A DNA stretch of 11,141 nucleotides from Ignavibacteria bacterium. Its GTDB lineage: Bacteria > Bacteroidota > Ignavibacteria > Tepidaquicellales > OLB5. The notes below the pieces were generated by a model. That model saw only the letters and a list, made by a program, of their open reading frames with translations, was not told the DNA's origin and searched no databases. The position numbers and the translations under genes were made by a program. Position 1 is the first letter of the stretch, and the number at the start of each line of letters is the position of its first letter. The stretch spans positions 1-11,141 of the forward strand of contig JAPUEV010000233.1 of the NCBI GenBank assembly GCA_027492415.1. The letters are read 5' to 3'. Shown here piece after piece: positions 1 through 6,446 of this stretch.

Positions 1-549
1 TAATGCTCCAAGCTCACGGGCAACACCCAGGTGTGAAAGCAGGTCACCCCTGTTGGGAGTAATACCAATTTCGATAATAACATCATTCTGTTTCAGATAT
101 TTTGCAATTGGTGTGCCAACCTGTAAGTCAGTATCAAGTACCATAATGCCTGAGTGGTCATCGCCCAGCTCAAGCTCCTTTGCTGAACATATCATACCTT
201 CAGACACTTCTCCGCGAAGCTTAGCTTTCTTGATCTCAAAGCCGCCATTTGGTACAATTGCGCCAACAAGCGCTACACAAACCGTCTGCCCGGAATCAAC
301 GTTAGGAGCCCCGCAGACTATATTCAGTAATTCACCTGTACCGGCATCAACTTTACATACGCTTAATTTATCGGCATTCGGGTGTTTTTTGCGCTCAATA
401 ACCTTGCCAATTACAAAGTTTTTAAGCCTTTCTTCCTGATTTTCTACTCCTTCTACTTCTATGCCAAGATCTGTTAACCCCTTAACAAGATCATTTATAG
501 GAAGTGAAAAATCTATATAATTACGTAACCAATTCAGTGAAATTTTCAT
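1..549 (-). CDS. pheT: Phenylalanine--tRNA ligase beta subunit, N-terminal part (cut by window edge)
   Basis: Partial gene: 183 codons from the ATG at 549 (minus strand), running off the left edge; the full protein is usually around 800 residues. The protein starts MKISLNWLRNYIDF, the typical PheT opening. An EMAP/OB-fold tRNA-binding domain follows at about residues 40-150, with the hallmark KHPNADKLSVCKVD and the ICGAPN-like segment (here VCGAPNV). The last visible stretch, TPNRGDLLSHLGVARELGA, is the conserved start of the B1/B3 region. PheT is the beta chain of the cytoplasmic alpha2beta2 synthetase that charges tRNA-Phe; the alpha chain (pheS) is not in the window. No Shine-Dalgarno is present; a TATATTTG box lies 6 nt before the start codon, suggesting a leaderless mRNA. 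Identity is very secure. Confidence 0.96.
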   Translation of the reverse strand, partial: MKISLNWLRNYIDFSLPINDLVKGLTDLGIEVEGVENQEERLKNFVIGKVIERKKHPNADKLSVCKVDAGTGELLNIVCGAPNVDSGQTVCVALVGAIVPNGGFEIKKAKLRGEVSEGMICSAKELELGDDHSGIMVLDTDLQVGTPIAKYLKQNDVIIEIGITPNRGDLLSHLGVARELGAL

Positions 550-555
550 AATTTG

Positions 556-563
556 CAAATATA
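556..563 (-). promoter_or_regulatory. -7 promoter box (TATATTTG) of pheT
   Basis: On the minus strand TATATTTG matches the Bacteroidota -7 consensus TAnnTTTG exactly. Only CAAATT separates it from the pheT ATG, so a transcript starting at the usual distance would begin at or next to the start codon. No clear -33 TTG lies at the usual 19-21 nt spacing. Confidence 0.55.
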
Positions 564-624
564 CTCAAGTGAATTTTAAGTATAAAGGAATGAATTTATG
601 CGATTTTAGGACTTAATTTAGAAG

Positions 625-665
625 TGCATGGCTGTATAAATACTAGCATAAACACAGTTGATGCA
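625..665. other. Imperfect hairpin in the pheT/DUF2569 intergenic region
   Basis: TGCAT (625-629) can pair with ATGCA (661-665) and CTGT (632-635) with ACAG (654-657), leaving an internal loop and an 18-nt apical loop. No U-tract follows, so it is at best a weak terminator for the upstream DUF2569 gene or a chance structure. Confidence 0.2.
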
Positions 666-676
666 TTCCAAAATAT

Positions 677-1153
677 TCAAAATATGAAAGTCTGTTTAAC
701 TCTTTCAGATCGTCTTAAATAGAATATTATAAGTACAGCTATAACAATACTAAATGCCAATTTCTGCCACATTATAGTAGGGTCACTGGCTAAGTGACTG
801 AACAGTATATACGATAATGCTTCAATAATAACTTCTGCGATAAGGTAAATTGTCATTATTAACGGAAAGCGGCTGTTCCTCTTAAAAAAATAATAAAAGA
901 CCATAAAAGCTCCGAAAGTAAACAACAGGCTTGCAGCCAGCTCGTAATAAACAAATACGTTCAGAAGAGCAGCGTCGGTTTGGGGCTTTTCCTTTATATA
1001 AACATCTTTATCCCCAAGCAGCTTATAGAATAGCTGCAGGTTGCCTACCCAGCTCATAGCATTTAGTATTATGAATACCTGTATAGCTATAAGCCAGCCG
1101 CCAAGCGTACGTGTATTAATTTCTTTCTTTGCTGAACTATCATTATTTTCCAT
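677..1153 (-). CDS. DUF2569 family integral membrane protein
   Basis: A 158-residue protein with a short polar N-terminus and four hydrophobic helices at about residues 18-37, 63-90, 95-118 and 130-146. The first helix begins GGWL, and the protein closes with YLRRSERVKQTF. Both are characteristic of the DUF2569 family (small four-helix inner-membrane proteins of unknown function), and the length fits. The chosen ATG at 1153 is supported by a perfect TAnnTTTG box 3 nt upstream; the next Met lies inside helix 1. It is followed 127 bp later by the pheT start and has no obvious terminator of its own. The family assignment comes from motif memory; no biochemical role can be read from the sequence. 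Confidence 0.85.
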   Translation of the reverse strand: MENNDSSAKKEINTRTLGGWLIAIQVFIILNAMSWVGNLQLFYKLLGDKDVYIKEKPQTDAALLNVFVYYELAASLLFTFGAFMVFYYFFKRNSRFPLIMTIYLIAEVIIEALSYILFSHLASDPTIMWQKLAFSIVIAVLIIFYLRRSERVKQTFIF

Positions 1154-1156
1154 TTA

Positions 1157-1164
1157 CAAAGATA
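1157..1164 (-). promoter_or_regulatory. -7 promoter box (TATCTTTG) of the DUF2569 gene
   Basis: TATCTTTG on the minus strand is an exact TAnnTTTG match. Only TAA separates it from the ATG at 1153-1151, so the message would start at or within a base or two of the AUG. It lies just downstream (minus sense) of the terminator of the preceding gene, as expected for a separate transcription unit. Confidence 0.55.
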
Positions 1165-1178
1165 AATATTTACACAAT

Positions 1179-1207
1179 AAAAAAGGCATCTTAAATTAAG
1201 ATGCCTT
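1179..1207 (-). terminator. Rho-independent terminator of the 421-residue T9SS protein gene
   Basis: A perfect 12-bp inverted repeat: AAGGCATCTTAA (1183-1194) and TTAAGATGCCTT (1196-1207), followed on the minus strand by a six-T run (complement of 1179-1184). It lies about 55 nt past the stop of the gene at 1264-2529. Confidence 0.85.
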
Positions 1208-1226
1208 AAAATACACATTTGTATAT

Positions 1227-1257
1227 GAGATTGCTTCGCCGTTTACGCTCTTAGCAA
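1227..1257. repeat. Possible degenerate copy of a dispersed intergenic repeat
   Basis: Within the 3' untranslated stretch of the gene at 1264-2529, the plus strand reads GAGATTGCTTCGCCG, then TTACGCTC, then GCAA. TTGC (1232-1235) can pair with GCAA (1254-1257). The wording resembles the GAGATTGCTTCGC...CTCGCAATGAC type of intergenic repeat that I recall from many bacterial genomes. That match is from memory, and only one copy is visible here. Confidence 0.3.
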
Positions 1258-1263
1258 ATATTA

Positions 1264-2529
1264 TTATTTCACCAGTATCATTTTCTTAGTCTGAACCACA
1301 TCACCGGAAATTAATTTCATATAATACGTTCCACTAGCAAGATCTGCCGCATTGAAATTAATTTTATACTCTCCTGCTTTTAGTTCGTTATTAACAAGCT
1401 GGCTAACTTCCCTTCCCAGAGCATCTATTACAATAAGATTGACAAAGCCATTTTTCGGCAATGAAAACTCTATATTTGTATTAGGATTAAATGGATTAGG
1501 ATAGTTCTGTTTCAGCTCAAACTTATCCGGAACAATGCTTGAAATCGGTTCAATTCCGGTAACCAATGTGCCTTTGGATATACCGCCGTTTGCCCTGACA
1601 CCGAAAAACGTAATATTATTAACCCTGTTCTTAGCAACATGTCTGAAATTACCTGCAGGAGCAGTGTAGCTAGTAGCCCATGTAACACCATTATTTGTAG
1701 TTATATAAATATCTGTAGCCTGACGGCAAACCACCCATTCAGTACCAAAACCGGTTATACCTGCAAGATTAGCTGTACCTGGAAGCGCTGCAGGCGGATT
1801 GACCCAGCTAATACCTCCGTTCGTTGTAATTAATAAAGCAGTGCCGCCGGTTAATCCTACAAGCGGGTTATTAAACCAAATTGCATAGGAATTCACCTGT
1901 CCGGTTGTTACCTGCGTGCTCCAGCTGGTCAATGTCAGGCTTTTATATACTCTGGTATTGTTTGTCCCGAACCATACACCTGCTGCAGCATCAAAGAAGA
2001 ATGAATTATTCCATCCTGCGTCAATGCCTGCCTGGGGTAAATAGAATGTTGCTGAATCCCATGTTAAGCCGCCTGTAGTAGTTCCCCATAGCGACCACCT
2101 GCCGCCAACCGGATCGCCAACCATAAATCCTGCAAATGAATTACCGAATTGAACAGAGTTAATGAAACCGCCTGTTTCAGTAAATACCTGGGTCCAGTTA
2201 GCTCCGCCATTTGATGTCCTGAATAAAAATGATGCAGCGCCTGATCCTGCAACTAACGCAGTAACTGAATCAATCGCATAAATGCTGTGCAGATCAAGAG
2301 TACCGGGAATAGGAGCAGCATTTACACTGATCCAGTTTACACCGCCATTTGTTGTGCGAAGTACCCTGCCTGCATAACCGCAAACCCAAACATGATTATC
2401 ATTAACTACCGATACTGATGTAAGCTGTGTGCTGACACCGCTGGTCTGCTCAACCCAGCTTATTGGCTGGGAATTTAATGATAATGAAATAAGAATAACT
2501 GAGAAGAATATTGAAAGCAATAATTTCAT
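1264..2529 (-). CDS. Secreted Ycf48/BNR-like repeat protein with T9SS type A sorting domain
   Basis: A 421-residue protein. Residues 1-20 form a signal peptide (MKLLLSIFFSVILISLSLNS), so it enters the periplasm by Sec. Residues about 22-325 carry at least five copies of a TTNGGxxW unit (near 58-66, 104-112, 149-157, 234-242, 276-284), as in BNR/Asp-box and Ycf48-like beta-propellers; one further blade looks degenerate. Residues about 334-421 are a T9SS sorting domain with QNYPNPFNPNT, DALGREV and the Lys-rich end VVQTKKMILVK. The tail directs export across the outer membrane and normally surface attachment or release. The ligand is unknown; the Ycf48 resemblance describes the fold and does not imply photosystem assembly. 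The start is supported by the signal peptide and a G-rich site 4 nt upstream. It has its own terminator. Confidence 0.9.
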   Translation of the reverse strand: MKLLLSIFFSVILISLSLNSQPISWVEQTSGVSTQLTSVSVVNDNHVWVCGYAGRVLRTTNGGVNWISVNAAPIPGTLDLHSIYAIDSVTALVAGSGAASFLFRTSNGGANWTQVFTETGGFINSVQFGNSFAGFMVGDPVGGRWSLWGTTTGGLTWDSATFYLPQAGIDAGWNNSFFFDAAAGVWFGTNNTRVYKSLTLTSWSTQVTTGQVNSYAIWFNNPLVGLTGGTALLITTNGGISWVNPPAALPGTANLAGITGFGTEWVVCRQATDIYITTNNGVTWATSYTAPAGNFRHVAKNRVNNITFFGVRANGGISKGTLVTGIEPISSIVPDKFELKQNYPNPFNPNTNIEFSLPKNGFVNLIVIDALGREVSQLVNNELKAGEYKINFNAADLASGTYYMKLISGDVVQTKKMILVK

Positions 2530-2533
2530 TTTA

Positions 2534-2539
2534 CCCCCC
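2534..2539 (-). promoter_or_regulatory. Unusual all-G ribosome binding site (GGGGGG)
   Basis: On the minus strand CGGGGGGTAAAATG places six Gs 4 nt before the start codon. G-U wobble could let this pair with the CCUCCU anti-Shine-Dalgarno. The same GGGGGGTAA string precedes the lysine-rich exported protein gene. Confidence 0.5.
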
Positions 2540-2638
2540 GAAATTATAATTTATGTGTAATTATTGCATTAATATATTTCCATATGTAAGATTTAGCAAT
2601 ACAGTTAAACGGGGATACGAAAATAAGAATATAGACAT

Positions 2639-2666
2639 AAAAAAAGACGCCTAATTAGACGTCTTT
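2639..2666 (-). terminator. Rho-independent terminator of the 991-residue T9SS protein gene
   Basis: The arms are AAAGACGCCTAA (2643-2654) and TTAGACGTCTTT (2655-2666). The single non-Watson-Crick pair is G-U in minus-strand RNA but C-A in plus-strand RNA, so the hairpin is built for the minus strand. A seven-T run follows on that strand (complement of 2639-2645). Confidence 0.85.
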
Positions 2667-2685
2667 ATAAAACATAAATTTTTTA

Positions 2686-2725
2686 CACCCCGAAGGATTT
2701 CGCCGCCCACCCCCTCAAAAGGGAG
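2686..2725. repeat. GC-rich palindromic element in the 3' untranslated region
   Basis: A GC-rich patch between the stop codon of the 991-residue protein gene and its terminator, in otherwise AT-rich DNA. It holds two small stems: CGAA/TTCG around GGAT (2691-2702) and CCCT/AGGG around CAAA (2712-2723). The layout resembles short GC-rich palindromic intergenic repeats of Bacteroidota. Only one copy is in the window, so repeat status is inferred. Confidence 0.3.
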
Positions 2726-2727
2726 AA

Positions 2728-5703
2728 TTACTTCACAACGACCATCTTCTTAACACTTACAAAATCATCACTAGTTAGTCTGTAGAAATATACACCACTT
2801 GCAAACGGAGCTGCATTCCACGATGCGTTATAAACACCGGGCTCCATTTTACCGTTAATTAAAACACTTACTTCCCTGCCGAGCAGATCATAAACTGCTA
2901 TTTTGATATTTGATGTTTTAGGGACATCAAACTTAAATTGCGTTTCAGGGTTAAACGGGTTAGGATAATTTTGATAAAGCGCAAATTTATCAGGCACTGA
3001 TGCATTGATATTTGATATACCTATAACTACACCCGGACCGCCGTTAAAGCATTTTATCCTTCCATCGCGGCACACGCTTACAAATTCATTCCATTGGTTG
3101 CCGTCAACACTGTTCAATGCAGCTACCCTATCAGCCCGGTATGTTAAAGTTGAGCCAAATTCATAGCTGAAGAGTATATCACCGGTCTTACCGTTCAAGA
3201 CAAACACTTTACCAGGTGCCTGGGTTGAATATAAAACTTCGGCAACTGTATCACTGGTTATATCGCCCAGTATACCTGCATCACGGATATATGAAGCGCC
3301 GAATGACTGAACCCATTGCTGTGTTCCGGTTTTTGAGTCAACCCTGAAAGCTGTCTGCGGGCCGGAGCAAGTGATATCAGGAGCGCCGTTCTTATCAAGG
3401 TCATCCAATAATTCAACTGTACCGTTATTGCTACCGCCCATGTTGAAAATCCATGATTGTGTTCCTGTGCTGCCTGAGAGCGCAAAAACAGCGCCGTTGA
3501 ATCCGTATAAGCCAATTATATCTGTGTTACCGTCATTATTAATATCAGGTACTTCCCTCATGCTCCATATAGCATTCAGTGAACCGGCAATTGGATAATT
3601 CCACGCTGTCGTACCTGAACCGTTCAAGCCTGTTACACCATATGGACCGCCGTTTGAGCTATAAGAAATTGCTCCGCCGAAAGTTGTTGAAGCTACATCA
3701 TAGTTAAATTCACAGTTTACTATATTTGTCCATAAAACGTTTCCATTAACTGCATTCAGGCAAATTGCTGAGTGCCTGCCGGGGTTTGTTGAGCCTTCGC
3801 CGCTGGCGGCAATAAGCACATCCTTTCTGCCGTCACCGTTATAATCACGGTCAATTCTTATACCATTAATATCGCCGTCATAGTTAGTATTTGGTCCGGC
3901 ATATTCCCATATAACCTTTCCTGTTCCCCCTGAAAGCACATACACTTCTTCATTGCCGCCACCGCAGCCTATCACTACCTCTTTGATGCCATCACCGTTT
4001 AAGTCATCCATGATCTGCATAGCATCCTCATAAGGAACTGAACCTGTATTATTAGTACCAAAACATGAATTGAATTTCCATAAAGTATCCGCCGCGCCAG
4101 ATGAATTGCCGTTATAACAAATTGTCCAGTAGTTCCCTGTACAGCAAATCATATCAGCAACACCATCACCGTTCACATCAGGTATCTGCTTTAAGCTTTT
4201 AGGCTGCGGGTCATCAGCTGTTGTCAGCGGGTTATCGGGAATGATACTTTCCCATACTATATTACCCAGTACAGGTGCAACATCAACACCGCTACCCTGC
4301 AATGATATTTTTGCTGTTGAGTTATTTACTGCATTAGTAGAAAATATTGCTGAATCACTGAAAGATGCCGGGGCATTGGGATTGAACCATATCCTGAGTG
4401 TCCTGGTGCGTTGCGTATCAATTGTAATGGGGAATCTGGTATTGGTTGTATCAAACCGGTAACGTGATGAGGAGAACGAGCAGGAATTTATCACTAAAGG
4501 CTGTGTGCCCTGGTTAGTTACATTGAATGTAAAACCGTTCAGAGAATTTGTTCTTCTTGAGTTAAAATTAAATGTTGAGGCTGATAGTCCAATATAAGAA
4601 CCATTAAACACGCCTTTGCCATTCATATAAATTACTTTAACCGGATTTGCAAGATCATTGCTTGATATTCTCAGCTCGCCGGAAGTAGTATCATAAACTA
4701 AAGGAGAAAAACCGAGTGTATAGTTTTTTGATGAATTAGGCTGGATTGTATCCGGTACTGTGTTTGGTGTAATTGAAAATCTTGGATTAGTGAAATTAAA
4801 AGCGTTGATAATTAGCTTACCTGAGCCAAGATTATTTATTGTGACCGGCTGGTTGCCGGTACTGCCAATTGTTACGTTGCCAAAGCTGACACTGCTGCTG
4901 CTGGTTGATATTACCGGGCTTCCCTGCCCGTTAAGCACATACTTATATAAAGTACGGTACTGGTTTACATTATTACCTACCCGGTAAGCCATTAGCCAGA
5001 GGTTAGCTCCATCCCAAAACAGTCCACGCGGATCGCAGTCACCATCAGGGTCAGGAGCGGAAAATGAAAAGACAGTATCACCAACTGCTTTACGGTAACC
5101 GTAAATTCTTTCAGGGTCACCCTGGAAGTTATCGGTTACATATAAGATAGTATCTCCTTTAATTGCTATACCCTGCACCTGTTTACCGCGCAACGGAATT
5201 GAATCAACAATATTTTTTGTTGTGAGATCGAATTTATACGCATAAGAAAATGGATAAGAGGCAAAATCAGGGTAATAAATTGCTGCCCAGAGGAAATTAC
5301 CTTCGATGGCTATTCCGCCGATGCCGATAGTTGAGTTACCGTACAGCGCAGTAATTCTGATACTATCCAATGGGTTACCTGCATTATTTACTTTTACTAT
5401 CCTGGGATTATTACCAGAGGCATTTCTTGCTATCCAGTAACCGCTGCCATCCCAGGCGAGTCCTTGGTTAAAATTAAATACAGTTGTTAAGCTGTCAGTA
5501 ATATTACCGGTCTTGGTAATTGTATATATCTTGCCGTTATTGCTTGAGCCTATTCGTAATGTATCATTTATCTGTGTAATTCCCCAGAAGCCATTGTAAG
5601 CCGTAGTACCGGGAAAGGAATAAGTTGAAATGAGTGTCTGTGAATAGTTCACAGAACATATCAATATTAACAGGAATAAAATATATGTAATTCTTTTATT
5701 CAT
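2728..5703 (-). CDS. Large secreted multidomain protein with Ig-like and FG-GAP-like repeats and T9SS type A sorting domain
   Basis: A 991-residue protein. Residues 1-21 are a signal peptide (MNKRITYILFLLILICSVNYS). Residues about 25-260 are rich in short beta strands with repeated GxxWDGxxYW/LW phrases, suggesting a propeller. Residues about 262-370 and 370-475 are two ASPM/SPD-2/Hydin-like (choice-of-anchor D type) Ig domains, with SFGNVTIGSTGNQPVTINN in the first and FNVTNQGTQPLVINSC in the second. Residues about 505-890 hold FG-GAP/VCBS-like repeats with Ca-binding-like loops (DVNGDGVAD, DLNGDGIKE, DYNGDGRKD, DINNDGNTD, DLDKNGAPD) mixed with PQQ-like blades (TGKVIWEY). Residues about 903-991 are the T9SS sorting domain (YQNYPNPFNPET, DLLGREV, KKMVVVK). 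Likely a cell-surface or released adhesive or binding protein; no catalytic motif was recognised. The start has an AGGAG site at a good distance. Confidence 0.9.
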   Translation of the reverse strand: MNKRITYILFLLILICSVNYSQTLISTYSFPGTTAYNGFWGITQINDTLRIGSSNNGKIYTITKTGNITDSLTTVFNFNQGLAWDGSGYWIARNASGNNPRIVKVNNAGNPLDSIRITALYGNSTIGIGGIAIEGNFLWAAIYYPDFASYPFSYAYKFDLTTKNIVDSIPLRGKQVQGIAIKGDTILYVTDNFQGDPERIYGYRKAVGDTVFSFSAPDPDGDCDPRGLFWDGANLWLMAYRVGNNVNQYRTLYKYVLNGQGSPVISTSSSSVSFGNVTIGSTGNQPVTINNLGSGKLIINAFNFTNPRFSITPNTVPDTIQPNSSKNYTLGFSPLVYDTTSGELRISSNDLANPVKVIYMNGKGVFNGSYIGLSASTFNFNSRRTNSLNGFTFNVTNQGTQPLVINSCSFSSSRYRFDTTNTRFPITIDTQRTRTLRIWFNPNAPASFSDSAIFSTNAVNNSTAKISLQGSGVDVAPVLGNIVWESIIPDNPLTTADDPQPKSLKQIPDVNGDGVADMICCTGNYWTICYNGNSSGAADTLWKFNSCFGTNNTGSVPYEDAMQIMDDLNGDGIKEVVIGCGGGNEEVYVLSGGTGKVIWEYAGPNTNYDGDINGIRIDRDYNGDGRKDVLIAASGEGSTNPGRHSAICLNAVNGNVLWTNIVNCEFNYDVASTTFGGAISYSSNGGPYGVTGLNGSGTTAWNYPIAGSLNAIWSMREVPDINNDGNTDIIGLYGFNGAVFALSGSTGTQSWIFNMGGSNNGTVELLDDLDKNGAPDITCSGPQTAFRVDSKTGTQQWVQSFGASYIRDAGILGDITSDTVAEVLYSTQAPGKVFVLNGKTGDILFSYEFGSTLTYRADRVAALNSVDGNQWNEFVSVCRDGRIKCFNGGPGVVIGISNINASVPDKFALYQNYPNPFNPETQFKFDVPKTSNIKIAVYDLLGREVSVLINGKMEPGVYNASWNAAPFASGVYFYRLTSDDFVSVKKMVVVK

Positions 5704-5709
5704 TTTATA

Positions 5710-5714
5710 CTCCT
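5710..5714 (-). promoter_or_regulatory. Shine-Dalgarno (AGGAG) of the 991-residue protein gene
   Basis: Minus strand TTTAGGAGTATAAAATG places AGGAG 6 nt before the ATG at 5703. This is the one canonical Shine-Dalgarno among the window's complete genes and fixes the start, in agreement with the signal peptide. Confidence 0.75.
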
Positions 5715-5787
5715 AAAGTGTTTGGATTAAAGCAATAATCTATATTTTATTTTTAAAATTAAATGCAAATAAGAGATTATATAAAAT

Positions 5788-5822
5788 AAAAAAGCCCCGT
5801 AATTAAATTACGGAGCTTTTTT
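5788..5822 (-). terminator. Rho-independent terminator of the lysine-rich protein gene
   Basis: The two arms of a 16-bp stem (5788-5803 and 5807-5822) surround a 3-nt loop. The one imperfect pair is G-U in minus-strand RNA and C-A in plus-strand RNA, assigning it to the minus strand. The last six bases of the stem are Ts that double as the U-tract. It sits 17 nt past the stop of the gene at 5840-6325. Confidence 0.85.
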
Positions 5823-5839
5823 AGATAATGAAATCTTTC

Positions 5840-6325
5840 TTACTGACCTTCTTTTTTAGGTTCTTTTCTGATTTCCTTGGAAGGAGCTATCTTTTCGATA
5901 TTTACTTCGTTATTCCCGCTGTTTTCAGGATCATTGCTTCTTTTGTAGTTCCTGTATTCAACATTGCTGCTGTTTGTTTTGGGAGCGTAGTATTTTCTCT
6001 TGTAGCTGTTCTTTTTCTTTTTTGAAGAATACTTTTTGCTCTTTGAATGTTTCTTTTTGCCGGTAATTTTCTTCTTTCCGGAGTACTTCTTTTTACCGGA
6101 ATATTTCTTTTTACCGCCTGAGTATTTCTTCTTGGAGCCTTTTTTCTTCTTAAGATTTTTCTTTAAAGATTTTTTGGTCTTTTTGGAAAATTTCTTTTTG
6201 GGCTTCTTCTTTGAAAATTCGGTATTAGCGGTTTGCTTGCTTTCAGCAGCGAATCCAACGACAGGCAGACTGGCGATACCAAAGGTTAGAATCATAGCCC
6301 ATACGAGAAATGTTCTTTTGGTCAT
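5840..6325 (-). CDS. Exported lysine-rich KKKYSG-repeat protein of unknown function
   Basis: A 161-residue protein. Residues 1-27 are a clear Sec signal peptide (MTKRTFLVWAMILTFGIASL, then PVVGFAA). Residues about 30-112 are about half lysine, with a hexapeptide repeat KKKYSG at 65-70, 72-77 and 78-83, then KKKITG (84-89) and KKKHSK (90-95). Residues about 113-161 are mixed and charged (NSGNNEVNIEKIAPSKEIRK) and end EPKKEGQ. No known fold, lipobox or catalytic motif is visible. Being exported and strongly cationic, it could bind anionic surface polymers, LPS, nucleic acid or extracellular polysaccharide (inference only). It has its own promoter (6368-6398), a G-rich ribosome binding site and its own terminator, all supporting a genuinely expressed gene. 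The Phe-rich opposite strand is a shadow. Confidence 0.85.
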   Translation of the reverse strand: MTKRTFLVWAMILTFGIASLPVVGFAAESKQTANTEFSKKKPKKKFSKKTKKSLKKNLKKKKGSKKKYSGGKKKYSGKKKYSGKKKITGKKKHSKSKKYSSKKKKNSYKRKYYAPKTNSSNVEYRNYKRSNDPENSGNNEVNIEKIAPSKEIRKEPKKEGQ

Positions 6326-6331
6326 TAATTA

Positions 6332-6337
6332 CCCCCC
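6332..6337 (-). promoter_or_regulatory. G-rich ribosome binding site (AAAGGGGGG) of the lysine-rich protein gene
   Basis: Minus strand AAAGGGGGGTAATTAATG places the G-run 6 nt before the ATG at 6325. It shares GGGGGGTAA with the leader of the 421-residue T9SS protein gene. Confidence 0.55.
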
Positions 6338-6367
6338 TTTCGAGTAGTTAAATTTAATAAATCAATA

Positions 6368-6398
6368 CAAATATACGTATTTTTTTAAAACTATCCAA
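6368..6398 (-). promoter_or_regulatory. Bacteroidota-type promoter of the lysine-rich protein gene
   Basis: The minus strand carries TTG (complement of 6396-6398), then exactly 20 nt, then TATATTTG (complement of 6368-6375). This is an exact match to the -33 TTG / -7 TAnnTTTG arrangement. Transcription from just downstream gives a leader of roughly 35-40 nt containing the G-rich ribosome binding site. It is the best promoter in the window. Confidence 0.7.
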
Positions 6399-6434
6399 CC
6401 ATTTTTTCATCTTTTATAGTTAGTAATTTATAGG

Positions 6435-6441
6435 TATTTTG
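6435..6441 (+). promoter_or_regulatory. Near-consensus -7 box (TATTTTG) of mnmA
   Basis: TATTTTG is one base shorter than TAnnTTTG and ends 5 nt before the mnmA ATG (CATAA between). The same TATTTTGCAT string stands before pta at 7627, which supports function. No Shine-Dalgarno is present. Confidence 0.4.
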
Positions 6442-6446
6442 CATAA

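Noticed and set aside
53..439. Plus-strand open frame of 128 codons
   Set aside because: It lies wholly antisense to the conserved pheT tRNA-binding domain, and its translation has no family signature.
1264..5703. The two T9SS tails as possible recombination or duplication of neighbouring genes
   Set aside because: The tails resemble each other only as any two members of this sorting-domain family do; the upstream domains are unrelated.
6040..6150. DNA direct repeats as a possible CRISPR or mobile-element end
   Set aside because: The roughly 18-bp repeats are codons for the KKKYSG hexapeptide; they stay in frame and have no spacers.
6036..6347. Plus-strand Phe/Leu-rich open frame resembling a membrane protein
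   Set aside because: It is the antisense of the AAG/AAA-rich lysine repeats; Lys codons read backwards give Phe and Leu. The minus frame has a signal peptide, promoter, ribosome binding site and terminator.
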